A stretch of 44,784 nt of DNA from JBMOPD01 sp049323615. GTDB lineage: Bacteria; Bacillota; Desulfotomaculia; Desulfotomaculales; Desulfocucumaceae. Numbering within the stretch: position 1 is the stretch's first letter; each line of letters begins with the position of its first letter. Below are positions 1-8,734 of the stretch, piece by piece. Location: the NCBI GenBank assembly GCA_049323615.1, contig JBMOPD010000056.1, positions 1 through 44,784 on the forward strand. The letters run 5' to 3'. The notes beneath the pieces were generated by a model. That model searched no databases, was not told the DNA's origin, and was given only the letters and a program-made list of their open reading frames with translations. The position numbers were made by a program, and so were the translations under genes.

Positions 1-80
1 TGGGTTACTTTACCAATTCCCCAAACCGAGCGGTGTTCCTCTTTTTTGCTAAATTTTTTACATAATTTTTGGTATCTCAA
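1..80 (-). other. possible 5' end of a gene cut by the window edge
   Basis: A frame on the minus strand opens with TTG at 78-80 and stays open for 26 codons to the window edge, reading LRYQKLCKKFSKKEEH and so on. A weak purine stretch (AAGGG) precedes the start. It would continue the direction of the hisH operon, about 50 bases downstream of hisH. I do not recognise the fragment and it may be non-coding. Confidence 0.15.
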
Positions 81-133
81 CCCTTATGTTTACTGGCTTT
101 TTGGTTTCTACTTACCGGATCTAAGTTCATATT

Positions 134-781
134 TTAGAGACTTATAGCTAAAAAATTTTTTATTACCTGTAGTCCTACTTTTCCGCTTTTTTCGGGATGA
201 AACTGGCATCCGTACAGGTTACCGGACCTAATAGCAGCAGTGACAACATGTCCATCATACAAATAATCAGCCAGTCGGTGCTTCTCATTATCAGGCACAG
301 CCATGAAGGAGTGCACAAAATAAACATAACTGCCTTGAGGTATATTTTTCAGTATGGTATTTTCCCAGCTTCCGTTAATAGAAGGTGCCAGTAATGAATT
401 CCAGCCAATCTGAGGTATTTTATGAGGGTATCCATCCGAGCCGGTTGGAGGAATTGCAACCACCTTCCCGGGAACTAAACCAAGCCCCTGATTACTTCCA
501 AACTCTTCGCTGGCCTCCATCATCATCTGCATACCCAGACAAATTCCCAGAAAAGGCCGTCCGCTCCCTGCGAATTTCTTGATGGGCTCAATAAGCCCTC
601 TTTGCCTCAGTCCTGCCATACCGTCCGCAAAGGCCCCGACACCGGGTAAAACCAGTCTTTCGGCATTTTCAATGGCTTCAGGAGAGTTAGTCAGAATAAC
701 TTCCGCGCCAACGTACTGAAAAGCCCTGGTTACACTCAGGAGGTTACCAACACCGTAATCTATCACAGATACGGCTGTCAT
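134..781 (-). CDS. hisH: HisH-type glutamine amidotransferase, glutaminase subunit for sugar amidination
   Basis: This is a class I glutamine amidotransferase of 215 aa, the usual HisH length. The nucleophile elbow GICLGMQ carries Cys81, and the FHPEKSG motif carries His195 and Glu197, completing the triad. In histidine synthesis HisH feeds ammonia to HisF. Here no other his gene is present, and the gene overlaps hisF by 4 bases behind an N-acetyl-sugar amidotransferase. That is the arrangement of the Pseudomonas wbpG/hisH2/hisF2 set and of the Legionella and Campylobacter acetamidino-sugar loci. The likely role is to release ammonia from glutamine, pass it through the HisF-like barrel and deliver it to the ATP-dependent amidotransferase. 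Family is certain; the sugar role rather than histidine synthesis is inferred from context. Confidence 0.9.
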   Translation of the reverse strand: MTAVSVIDYGVGNLLSVTRAFQYVGAEVILTNSPEAIENAERLVLPGVGAFADGMAGLRQRGLIEPIKKFAGSGRPFLGICLGMQMMMEASEEFGSNQGLGLVPGKVVAIPPTGSDGYPHKIPQIGWNSLLAPSINGSWENTILKNIPQGSYVYFVHSFMAVPDNEKHRLADYLYDGHVVTAAIRSGNLYGCQFHPEKSGKVGLQVIKNFLAISL

Positions 782-1545
782 ATTTCACATCTCCTTACGC
801 TGATGCCCTTTTCGCAGGCCTTACTGCGAATCTCCATGACAGACATTTTATCATAATGAAGAACATGCGCGATTGCCACGGCATCCGCTTTTCCTACCTT
901 TACCGCCTTTTCCAGGTCCTCTATTTCACCCATGCCGCCGCTGGCTATCACTGGTATAGGTACTGCTGTTGAAACTTCTTTAATTAATTCATAGTCAAAC
1001 CCTTTGGCTGTACCTTCCATATCCACGGACGTTAATAAGATTTCTCCGGCCCCAAGTTCACATCCCCTCTGTGCCCAACCAATCACGTCAATTCCCGTCT
1101 TTTCCCTGCCGTTGTCATAATAGACCTCCCATTTCAACCCGCCAATTTTTTTGGCCTCGATGGAAAGAACCATACACTGGGAACCAAATTTTTTAGAAAT
1201 CTCTCTAATCAGTTCCGGACGTTTTATCGCCGCCGTATTAACAGCAACTTTGTCCGCGCCTGAACGAAGAGCCTCCTTTGCATCGTCGACAGAACGAATG
1301 CCTCCTCCCACCGTAATTGGAATAAATACGTCCCGGGTTGTCCGTCTGACAATTTCAAGCAGGTTGTTCCTTTCGTAGAGGCTGGCCACTATATCTATAT
1401 ATAAAATCTCATCAATGCCCTGTTCATAATATTTTTTAGCAAACAAATTGGGATCGCCTATTTTTCTCAAACCCTCAAGATGAACCCCTTTAACCAAATT
1501 AGGCCCTTTTACATCCAGCCTTGCTATAAGCCTTATGTTTTTCAT
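778..1545 (-). CDS. hisF: HisF-like barrel subunit of the sugar amidination system
   Basis: A 255-aa TIM barrel of the HisF family. The N-terminal catalytic Asp11 is present (ARLDVKG). The second catalytic aspartate of true HisF, Asp130, is glutamate here (VLSIEAKK, Glu130). Phosphate-binding glycine-rich loops are visible (VGGGIRS near 80; ASGGMGE near 200). The gene ends overlapping the hisH start by 4 bases and begins 19 bases after the amidotransferase stop. By analogy with HisF2/WbpH proteins it probably serves as an ammonia conduit and partner for the PP-loop amidotransferase rather than making imidazole glycerol phosphate. The D130E change supports that but does not prove it. Confidence 0.85.
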   Translation of the reverse strand: MKNIRLIARLDVKGPNLVKGVHLEGLRKIGDPNLFAKKYYEQGIDEILYIDIVASLYERNNLLEIVRRTTRDVFIPITVGGGIRSVDDAKEALRSGADKVAVNTAAIKRPELIREISKKFGSQCMVLSIEAKKIGGLKWEVYYDNGREKTGIDVIGWAQRGCELGAGEILLTSVDMEGTAKGFDYELIKEVSTAVPIPVIASGGMGEIEDLEKAVKVGKADAVAIAHVLHYDKMSVMEIRSKACEKGISVRRCEI

Positions 1546-1564
1546 CTGTAAAACCCTCTATACT

Positions 1565-2875
1565 CTAATAAACGGTATGTCTCAATTTCCATACTCCGTT
1601 TTCCTTTTTCCATAAATGAGGGGACCTAAACCTGTCCGCCAGTGCCGTGAAGTACTCTTTATCCATTATTGGCTGTTCAAACATTTGTGAAGCGACCGGA
1701 TACTCTTTTTCCGGGATACTTAGATATCGGAAAATTTCTTCAGCAAAACGCTCGGGGAATTCACCGTCAAACTTTTTAACTAAAGCTATCCCTTCCTCAC
1801 GGGTAATCTCTTCATTACGAATTTCCTGTGAGGCGTCATAGGTGGATCGACCTATACCAAACTTAATGTAAGTAGTGTAGTAGTGAAAATCATCAATGCG
1901 GTCATCAATGCTGTTGTATTTACTGTATGTTCCGGGTGTCCTTTCCGGGGAGGGCTGAAACCTGCTGTTTTCTACAGCGTAATAATAAGCTCCCTGGGGA
2001 TGCCAGTTGATATAATAGCCCAAATAATGCACTTCCACCCCTACCTTTTTGATATCTTCCGGCTTGGCAGGCATATAGGGCTGAAAGTCATTGTCCTCAA
2101 ACCCAAAGTATTCTTTGAGGTCGGCCAAGGAAGTCCCTCCCAGATAAACCTTTGTTTTGTCCTCGGCGGTAAAATATGACCAGTCACGTATTGCCGACTC
2201 GGTATCGGCTATCGGATTACCGTATTCAGCCTCATTTTCACCGTAAAATATCAACGGTACCTTGTATAAAATGGCCATCTTGGGCGCCAGAGCTTTCTGC
2301 CCGATAATAAAAGGCTGAAACGGGTGGAATAAGTTCTCCACAGCCAAACGGGTCAACAACCTGTGAACCTTGCCGTTGGGAGTATAGAGAATATTATCAA
2401 ATCCTGCATGAATCCACGACTGGAAATTTTTCCAACCCCAATCCGTGTATATGTGCGGTGCCCAGGTGACAGTTAAAGGGTGCATACCGTACTTATATTT
2501 AAGTATATGTGAGGCGTAAAAACTATCTTTGCCTCCGGATCCAGGAACAATACAGTCATAAGATCCATCTTTACTTCTGTACCTGTCACAAAGTTCCCTT
2601 AATTCCTTTTCCCGTTCATCCCAGTTTATTGTTTTCTTTTTTCGCTCCGCGACAAGACATGCATCACAAACACAATCATCGTTAAAGTGGATTGTCTTCT
2701 TTTTGCTTTCTTTTGTATGGGAATACTCGATATCAGAGTTAGGCCTCTGATTAGACATAACACACCTTGTGCAAAATTTAACTTCGGAAGGAAGCCCGTA
2801 CCTAGCTTCCAAATTGGGGTCAGGTACATTAAAAGGACTCAAATCAATTGGCTCCGGTATTCTATACCTTTCCAC
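1565..2875 (-). CDS. N-acetyl sugar amidotransferase (PseA/WbpG family)
   Basis: A 436-aa PP-loop ATP pyrophosphatase-type enzyme. The ATP-binding SGGKDS motif lies at residues 113-118. Cysteines likely to bind metal are at 35 and 38 (CTRC) and at 68, 70 and 73 (CVCDAC). This family converts an N-acetyl group on a nonulosonic acid or uronic-acid sugar into an acetimidoyl (acetamidino) group, using ammonia from a HisH/HisF pair; members include PseA of Campylobacter and WbpG of Pseudomonas. Both partners follow immediately in the same operon, and a complete legionaminic acid pathway precedes it. The expected product is an acetamidino derivative of legionaminic acid or of its CMP form. Family confidence is high; the exact substrate is inferred. 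Confidence 0.88.
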   Translation of the reverse strand: MERYRIPEPIDLSPFNVPDPNLEARYGLPSEVKFCTRCVMSNQRPNSDIEYSHTKESKKKTIHFNDDCVCDACLVAERKKKTINWDEREKELRELCDRYRSKDGSYDCIVPGSGGKDSFYASHILKYKYGMHPLTVTWAPHIYTDWGWKNFQSWIHAGFDNILYTPNGKVHRLLTRLAVENLFHPFQPFIIGQKALAPKMAILYKVPLIFYGENEAEYGNPIADTESAIRDWSYFTAEDKTKVYLGGTSLADLKEYFGFEDNDFQPYMPAKPEDIKKVGVEVHYLGYYINWHPQGAYYYAVENSRFQPSPERTPGTYSKYNSIDDRIDDFHYYTTYIKFGIGRSTYDASQEIRNEEITREEGIALVKKFDGEFPERFAEEIFRYLSIPEKEYPVASQMFEQPIMDKEYFTALADRFRSPHLWKKENGVWKLRHTVY

Positions 2876-2929
2876 ACTATCCCCTCCAGCCGTTAATTTC
2901 GGATTATATAAACAATGCTTGTTAAGAAA

Positions 2930-3634
2930 TTACCGAGTTTTATTTTGATCCTCGATTAAAAATTCAAATATCCTGAGATGATATTCAGTGTCAATGTCCA
3001 GTGCTCTCTCGCAGGGCATTACATAGGCCAATGTTTCATCGGATGTAAATGATTTGTTCTCCAGCAACCATTTAATCCTGGCTATATAAACCGCACCGTT
3101 TAGGCTGTATACTACTGGTAAGTCCTGCCTTCTCAGATTTTTTTTCTCTGTACAAATCAGTGAATGAATTCTACCGTAGTAATCCAGTGTAAACATCCAA
3201 TATGGGCTTTTATCCTGTTCGGTAACCGTAACACAGGCATTTGCCCGCTGTTTCAAACAGTATTCAATACATCCATCTATATCTGACACAGTGCGCAACG
3301 GAGATGTTGGCTGCAGTAAAACCACGTAGTCATAGTCATAAGCAGGGAGCGTTTGTATGGCATGTAAAACAGGTTCAATTCCCGGGGTGTCATCCTGGGC
3401 TAATTCTGCAGGCCTCACGAAAGGCGCCTCACATCCCCATGATTCTGCAACTGAAATTATCTCCTTATCGTCTGATGAAAGTATCATTCTATCTATATAC
3501 TTCGACTTTCGGGCCTCTACAATTGTCCAAGCTATGAGAGGTTTTCCTGCAACAATCCGTATGTTTTTACGGGGGATGCCTTTTGATCCCCCACGGGCCG
3601 GAATAACTGCCAATATTCTTTTTCCATCAATCAT
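2930..3634 (-). CDS. legF: CMP-legionaminic acid (nonulosonate) cytidylyltransferase
   Basis: A 234-aa enzyme of the CMP-NeuAc synthetase (NeuA/PtmB/LegF) family. It has the CTP-binding signature IPARGGSKGIPRKN at residues 11-24 and the LLQPTSPLR motif near 105-113. The reaction joins CTP and a nonulosonic acid to give CMP-nonulosonate, the donor for glycosyltransferases. It overlaps the CBS-nucleotidyltransferase gene by 4 bases, so the two are translationally coupled. The full set of leg genes next to it points to legionaminic acid rather than sialic or pseudaminic acid as substrate. Confidence 0.88.
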   Translation of the reverse strand: MIDGKRILAVIPARGGSKGIPRKNIRIVAGKPLIAWTIVEARKSKYIDRMILSSDDKEIISVAESWGCEAPFVRPAELAQDDTPGIEPVLHAIQTLPAYDYDYVVLLQPTSPLRTVSDIDGCIEYCLKQRANACVTVTEQDKSPYWMFTLDYYGRIHSLICTEKKNLRRQDLPVVYSLNGAVYIARIKWLLENKSFTSDETLAYVMPCERALDIDTEYHLRIFEFLIEDQNKTR

Positions 3635-4680
3635 TCGAACACCTCACTGTAATCCCCGTTTGCCCGCTCGAAATCGGTCTTGTTTCCAATATCAAGCCAG
3701 TACTCCCTAATCGGGAATACCGCAATTTCACATTTTTGATCGATAAGCTTTTTAAGCAAGTCGGTCATATCATAATAAGTATTTTGGGGGACAAAATTCA
3801 GTGTTTCTGGTTCCAACACATAAATTCCGGCATTTACAAAATACCTTTGAACCGGTTTTTCATAAATTCCGACAAGGCGGTTTTTTTCTATTTTGGTAAC
3901 ACCATAGGGGACCTGATAATCGTACTCTCTTACGCACATGGTCACCATTGTTTTTTGATCCAAATGAAAATCGAGCAACTGTTGAAAATTTACCTTTGTA
4001 AGCAGATCGCCATTCATAACGAAAACGGGTTGTGAAGGCCTTTCTTTTAGCAAACCCAGAGATCCCGCAGTTCCTAATCTTTTGTCTTCATATATGTAAC
4101 TAATTTCTGCACCCCAACGCGACCCATCATAAAAATATTCCTCCACCATTTCGGCTTTATAATTAACTGATATGTAAAACCGGCGGAATCCGTATTCCAA
4201 GAAATTCTCCAGAATAATTTCCAAAATCGGCTTACTCCCAACTCTGAGAAGGGGTTTTGGACAATCATCGGTCAAAGGACGAAGGCGGTTACCTAGCCCC
4301 CCGGCCATTAACACCACGCAATTATCCCTGCGGGGTGGCTGAATGTAATCTTCAAGAATTTTTAACTCGATAACAGTTCCGTTCTCATCCAAAACGGGAA
4401 TATGTTTGAGCTGTTTTTGATTCATGACTCTTAGTATATTTTCCCGATTATCAGACCTCTTTGCAAAAATCGGGCGGATGTTCATGATTTCCCGTACAGG
4501 TTTGTCAAGAGAAATTCCTTTTAAAATACCCCTACGTATATCTCCGTCGGTGACGGTTCCTAACAACCGGTTTTTATCATCAACAACCAAGGCAATCTGC
4601 ATGGAACCGGCGTCAATAATCTTAATTGCCGACATAATGGATGTTGAAGGGGAGATTAATATCTCATTCAAGTTTTTCAT
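3631..4680 (-). CDS. ptmE: CBS-domain sugar-1-phosphate nucleotidyltransferase (PtmE-like)
   Basis: A 349-aa two-part protein. Residues about 1-115 form a pair of CBS motifs (LGTVTDGDIRRG near 41 and HIPVLDENG near 93). Residues about 120-349 form a nucleotidyltransferase with the signature MAGGLGNRLRPLTDDCPKP and the metal-binding MNGD near 218. In Campylobacter, PtmE of the same architecture makes GDP-glucosamine to start a GDP-linked legionaminic acid pathway. That implies this locus may use GDP-linked rather than UDP-linked intermediates. It overlaps its neighbours by 4 bases on both sides. The domain calls are solid; the GDP preference is by analogy. Confidence 0.8.
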   Translation of the reverse strand: MKNLNEILISPSTSIMSAIKIIDAGSMQIALVVDDKNRLLGTVTDGDIRRGILKGISLDKPVREIMNIRPIFAKRSDNRENILRVMNQKQLKHIPVLDENGTVIELKILEDYIQPPRRDNCVVLMAGGLGNRLRPLTDDCPKPLLRVGSKPILEIILENFLEYGFRRFYISVNYKAEMVEEYFYDGSRWGAEISYIYEDKRLGTAGSLGLLKERPSQPVFVMNGDLLTKVNFQQLLDFHLDQKTMVTMCVREYDYQVPYGVTKIEKNRLVGIYEKPVQRYFVNAGIYVLEPETLNFVPQNTYYDMTDLLKKLIDQKCEIAVFPIREYWLDIGNKTDFERANGDYSEVFE

Positions 4681-5315
4681 GGACTTACCACCCTTGCAGG
4701 TACACCAGTTACTATGGCTCCTTCAGGTACATCTTTGACGACCACCGCTCCTGCGCCAATAATACTGTTTTGCCCTATTCGGATACCCTGAATCACTGCT
4801 GCCCCGGTTCCGATATGTACACCTTCACCCACCTCTACTCCACCGGAGAGGGTCACCCCAGGAGCCAGGTGAACATGAGGACCAATAAAACAATCATGAT
4901 CAACCGAGGCCTTGGTATTAACAATGGTATTATGGCCTATACATGTGCCTGTTTGAATTATGGAACCTGCCATTATTTGGGATCCTTCCTCTATAGTCAC
5001 GTCAGAAGCAATTACAGCGGATGGATGAATGATAGTGGCAAATTTATATCCCCTGCTTTTGAAATACTCGTATATCTTCTTGCGAGCGGCAGTATCCCTT
5101 ACCGAACCCAGACCATTCACAAGCTGAACCTTATCCGGCTTGTACTCAAAAATTGCATCATCTTTCCCTATCAATGGGAGCCCGTATACCGTTTTAAAAG
5201 CCTTCTCCGGTTTTAGGTCTGTAATGCCAAAGATCTCAACTGTTTGGAGAGATAAGGCATCGATAAGCACCCTGGCATGGCCGCCAGATCCAATAACAAT
5301 TACCGGGCCGCTCAT
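4677..5315 (-). CDS. NeuD-family acetyltransferase (probable LegH)
   Basis: A 212-aa protein with an N-terminal nucleotide-sugar-binding Rossmann segment (VIVIGSGGHARVLIDAL at residues 5-21) and a C-terminal left-handed beta-helix of hexapeptide repeats (about 100-205). This is the PglD/NeuD layout. In legionaminic acid synthesis a protein of this type N-acetylates the 4-amino group made by the aminotransferase LegC, using acetyl-CoA. Four-base overlaps with legI and ptmE show it belongs to the pathway operon. O-acetylation of the finished sugar, as by NeuD itself, is the alternative. Confidence 0.82.
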   Translation of the reverse strand: MSGPVIVIGSGGHARVLIDALSLQTVEIFGITDLKPEKAFKTVYGLPLIGKDDAIFEYKPDKVQLVNGLGSVRDTAARKKIYEYFKSRGYKFATIIHPSAVIASDVTIEEGSQIMAGSIIQTGTCIGHNTIVNTKASVDHDCFIGPHVHLAPGVTLSGGVEVGEGVHIGTGAAVIQGIRIGQNSIIGAGAVVVKDVPEGAIVTGVPARVVSP

Positions 5316-6400
5316 ATGATCACCATTTCGTCCTGCTCGTAATTCCTATCCGCAACCTTACCCAGCAAATCCCAGTAATGAACCGGTGAAATGCCGTTCC
5401 CGGGGCGTTTAAAACCAAGGTTTTCCTCTGTAAAGGGTTCGCCCTTCCGGATATGCCTCGCCGCCACGAGGCTTTTTCTTACAATGCAAATATTCTTCAA
5501 TTCGGAAGGTACGGGTGCTTTGACAGGGCTTCCTAAAGCTTCTTCCACCTGCCGGACTGACTGAACCATAGCCTTTAGTTCATCGGGTTCCAAGGAAGCC
5601 CCGTTATCCGGCCCTGGAAGGTTTCGATTAAGGGTAAAATGTTTCTCGATAACAACGGCCCCCCTGGCTGCTGCGGCTATAGAAACGGCAATACCGGGAG
5701 TATGGTCGGACAAACCTACCGGCAAGCCGAATGCGGCTTGCAGAGTATCCAAAACCTTGAGATTTACATCAGAAAATGGGGCAGGATATTCGGTAGTGCA
5801 GTGCAACAACACTACTTTTTCACGTAAAGCTTTCTGGCCCGTCTCTGAACAATATGCTTCAGTAAAAGTTGCAAGCGATGGGGTTTTATCTGCCGGACAA
5901 GTATAGCCGAAAGCAAGAACTCCCAAAGCAGTTTCAATTTCCCCCAAGGTACTCATACCAGTGGACATTATAACAGGCTTGCCAGTACGTGCTATCTTTA
6001 GCAGTAACGGGGCGTTGGTAATCTCTCCCGATGGAAGCTTTAGCCTGGGAATGTTAAATGTACTCACTAGCAAATCAACACTGTCAAAATCGAATGGTGT
6101 TGATATAAACTGTATTCCCCGCATATGGCAGTGTTCTATCAACAATCTATGGGCTTCTTCATCCAATTCCAGCTTTTTAACCATTTCAAGCTGGGATTCA
6201 GCTAGATCGGTTGTTTTGGCCTGATATTGAGCCTTTGGAGCAAACCGGCTGACAATTTTTTCCGCCTGGAAGGTCTGAAACTTTACCGCATCGGCTCCCG
6301 CTTCGGCGGCCACATCTATCAGCTGGACCGCCATAGCAACTGAACCGTTATGATTTACCCCTGCTTCGGCTATGATATAAACACCGGCAGTTTTAGTCAT
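5312..6400 (-). CDS. legI: legionaminic acid synthase (NeuB family)
   Basis: A 362-aa NeuB-type synthase that condenses phosphoenolpyruvate with a six-carbon 2,4-diacetamido-2,4,6-trideoxy sugar to give the nine-carbon nonulosonic acid. The TIM barrel begins with IAEAGVNHNGS (residues 9-19), followed by KFQTF near 40 and STGMSTL near 145. The C-terminal SAF domain, related to antifreeze proteins, occupies about 300-362 (RKSLVAARHIRKGE). It overlaps legG and the acetyltransferase by 4 bases each. Pseudaminic acid synthase is the close alternative; the LegB/LegC/LegG partners favour legionaminic acid. Confidence 0.9.
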   Translation of the reverse strand: MTKTAGVYIIAEAGVNHNGSVAMAVQLIDVAAEAGADAVKFQTFQAEKIVSRFAPKAQYQAKTTDLAESQLEMVKKLELDEEAHRLLIEHCHMRGIQFISTPFDFDSVDLLVSTFNIPRLKLPSGEITNAPLLLKIARTGKPVIMSTGMSTLGEIETALGVLAFGYTCPADKTPSLATFTEAYCSETGQKALREKVVLLHCTTEYPAPFSDVNLKVLDTLQAAFGLPVGLSDHTPGIAVSIAAAARGAVVIEKHFTLNRNLPGPDNGASLEPDELKAMVQSVRQVEEALGSPVKAPVPSELKNICIVRKSLVAARHIRKGEPFTEENLGFKRPGNGISPVHYWDLLGKVADRNYEQDEMVII

Positions 6401-7560
6401 TTTGAGCAGTCCACCTCAAAAAAATGTTTTCTTAGCAAACTGTTCCAATCAAGAATATCTTTAAGTATCGAAACAATCCTCTTAGAACTGTTTCCATCCC
6501 CATAGGGATTTACTGTAGCGGAACAATCCATTTGTAAGGCATCTCTAATTGCCTGTACTATAGCCCCGGCCAAAGGCTCACAATTAATTACAGAGAGTGC
6601 CTGGAGGCGGCCCTTTTGCCGGTCTCCAATATTAACTGTAGGCTTCTTAAAAGAAGGGACTTCATAAAGGCCGCTTGACGAATTTCCAACAACAGCGTCA
6701 ATATGGGCTACTGTGCTCAAATAGAGACGCTGCCCCAAAGATGTATAGGATTTTGCATTCGGACGTATTTCAGTATAATCGTCAATCATTCGAATTAAAG
6801 TTCGTCCGTCAGTATCTGCATTTGGTTTAGTGAAAATAAGCCCTATTCCATGACCAAGAACATCAAGGGCATCCAGAAGTTCCTTAAATTGCACGGCAGC
6901 AGGCTGAAAATCCAGCGTTGGAGGGTGAAATGTTATAAGCAAATTTTTTTCTCTCAATTTAAAATCAAGCTCCCGCTCCAGTTCTTCACGCCCAAGCAGT
7001 TTCATGCGCTTGATTTGGTCAATCCCGGGGCTTCCCACATTAAAAATATGTTCCGGATTTTCTCCCATCTGTCTTACTCTCCGGGCGGCTGCTTCATTTG
7101 TCACAAAATGAAGATGGGACATCTTGGTTATGCTATGGCGGATTGACTCGTCAAATGCCCCCTCAGTGGTATCCCCACCTGCTATGTGAGCGATAGGTAT
7201 CCTTGCTACCATGGCAGCCTGGACCGCCGCCAGAATTTCGAAGCGGTCTCCGAGAACAACCAAGATATCCGGCCTCAACCTGTCCAGCGCATCTGCAAAG
7301 CCAATAGTGGCCAGACCTATAGACTTAGTGATGCCCACCGGTGTGTCGCTGGAAAGCAGCATTTCTACTTTTTCATTAATGCAAAAGCCGTCCTCTTCAA
7401 TAATTCTATAAGTAAGCCCAAATTCAGGAGAAAGGTGCATACCTGTAACAATAAGTTGAAGCTCAAACTCTGGATTTGTCTGGATTTCCTTCATCAGCCA
7501 GAAAAGCAGGCCATACTCTGCCCGTGAACCTGTAACGATACATATTTTACGTTTAAACAT
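6397..7560 (-). CDS. legG: hydrolysing nucleotide-sugar 2-epimerase (NeuC/LegG family)
   Basis: A 387-aa GT-B-fold enzyme that inverts C2 and releases the nucleotide from the diacetamido sugar, giving the free 2,4-diacetamido-trideoxy-mannose substrate for LegI. Typical stretches are CIVTGSRAEYG at the N-terminus, VLGDRFE near 107, HIAGGDTTEGAFDESIRH near 128 and GNSSSGLYE near 290. I chose ATG at 7560 because GGAG lies six bases upstream of it; an in-frame ATG two codons earlier sits on top of that site. The ribosome binding site lies inside the last codons of legC, and the genes overlap by 8 bases. Confidence 0.88.
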   Translation of the reverse strand: MFKRKICIVTGSRAEYGLLFWLMKEIQTNPEFELQLIVTGMHLSPEFGLTYRIIEEDGFCINEKVEMLLSSDTPVGITKSIGLATIGFADALDRLRPDILVVLGDRFEILAAVQAAMVARIPIAHIAGGDTTEGAFDESIRHSITKMSHLHFVTNEAAARRVRQMGENPEHIFNVGSPGIDQIKRMKLLGREELERELDFKLREKNLLITFHPPTLDFQPAAVQFKELLDALDVLGHGIGLIFTKPNADTDGRTLIRMIDDYTEIRPNAKSYTSLGQRLYLSTVAHIDAVVGNSSSGLYEVPSFKKPTVNIGDRQKGRLQALSVINCEPLAGAIVQAIRDALQMDCSATVNPYGDGNSSKRIVSILKDILDWNSLLRKHFFEVDCSK

Positions 7561-8734
7561 AAGCATCTCCTAAAATTGAGCTGCTGGGAATATTGACTAG
7601 CCGGCTTTCCAAATCTTCAGCCACAGACAAGTCCATCCTCGGCGACCACTGGTACATTGGCAGTTTGTGCATCAAAGTCCAAGCGGGGCGTGTCATTATA
7701 CCGTTATTATTGGTAAATTCTAAAAGAACGTCCCTTTCTCCCGACAAATCCTTGTCCAATAACAAAACATTAAGCCAATAATTGCTCCGGGCAAAGTTAG
7801 GCTCTGTAAAAAACGTGACTCCTTCAACCTCTGCAAACACTTCCCGATAACGTTCGGCTAAAGCACGTTTTTTCTTTATAAAACCCATCAACTGCTCTAG
7901 TTGGGCACAACCAAGAGCTGCATTAATATTGGGAAGACGGTAATTGTACCCCACCATGTCATGGTTAAAGGCCCATTTATGAGGCGTTTTAGCTGTGGTT
8001 GTGATGTGCTTGGCCAACTTTGCAAGGGATTCGTCGTTGGTCAAAATTGCTCCGCCCCCACCCGTGGTAATCACTTTGTTTCCGTTGAAACTTAAGGCGG
8101 ATACTTTACCCCAGTTTCCCGTATGCCTCCCTTTATAATAAGAACCTAAGGATTCAGCTGCATCCTCAACCAACTCTAATCCAAAACGTGCACACAATTC
8201 TGCGAGTGGGTCAAGATCCACCGGGTGGCCAAAGGTATGCATTGGTACAACCGCTTTAATACGACGCCCAGTTTGTTTGTTGAAACACCCATCCAGTCGG
8301 ACATCGGCAATTTCGTCAAGATATACTGAAAGTTTATTCGGATCAAGGCCTAGGGTCTTTTCTTGGCTGTCAACAAAATGGGGTACCGCGCCACAATATG
8401 TAATTGCATTGGCAGTAGCGACAAATGTCAGTGCAGGGGCCAAAACCTCATCCCCAGGCTCAACCCCCACCAGCTTAAGGCATATATGAAGAGCTGCCGT
8501 GCCGTTAACCACAGCAATCGCGCGCTTTACCCCTGTGTACTCGGCTAACCTTTCCTCGAAAAGATCAACGAATTTGCCCACAGAGGATACCCATCCCGTA
8601 TCAAGACATTCCTTTACATAAACCCTCTCATTACCTTCAAACTCAGGTTCATGTAAAGCTATATGATCTTTGCCCTGAGGAAGTACCTTTTGTATTGCCT
8701 CAACTATTCTTTTTATTTCAAGCTCTTTTTTCAT
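7553..8734 (-). CDS. legC: PLP-dependent LegC-family aminotransferase
   Basis: A 393-aa fold-type I aminotransferase of the DegT/DnrJ/EryC1 family. The PLP lysine is predicted at Lys220 (LSFNGNKVITTGGGG). VVPMHTFGH near 165 and VEDAAESLGS near 190 are typical cofactor and substrate loops. It aminates C4 of the 4-keto-6-deoxy nucleotide sugar produced by LegB, using glutamate. It overlaps legB by 4 bases and legG by 8 bases. The sequence closely fits the LegC subgroup, which is longer than PglE/PseC because of an N-terminal extension. Confidence 0.88.
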   Translation of the reverse strand: MKKELEIKRIVEAIQKVLPQGKDHIALHEPEFEGNERVYVKECLDTGWVSSVGKFVDLFEERLAEYTGVKRAIAVVNGTAALHICLKLVGVEPGDEVLAPALTFVATANAITYCGAVPHFVDSQEKTLGLDPNKLSVYLDEIADVRLDGCFNKQTGRRIKAVVPMHTFGHPVDLDPLAELCARFGLELVEDAAESLGSYYKGRHTGNWGKVSALSFNGNKVITTGGGGAILTNDESLAKLAKHITTTAKTPHKWAFNHDMVGYNYRLPNINAALGCAQLEQLMGFIKKKRALAERYREVFAEVEGVTFFTEPNFARSNYWLNVLLLDKDLSGERDVLLEFTNNNGIMTRPAWTLMHKLPMYQWSPRMDLSVAEDLESRLVNIPSSSILGDAYV

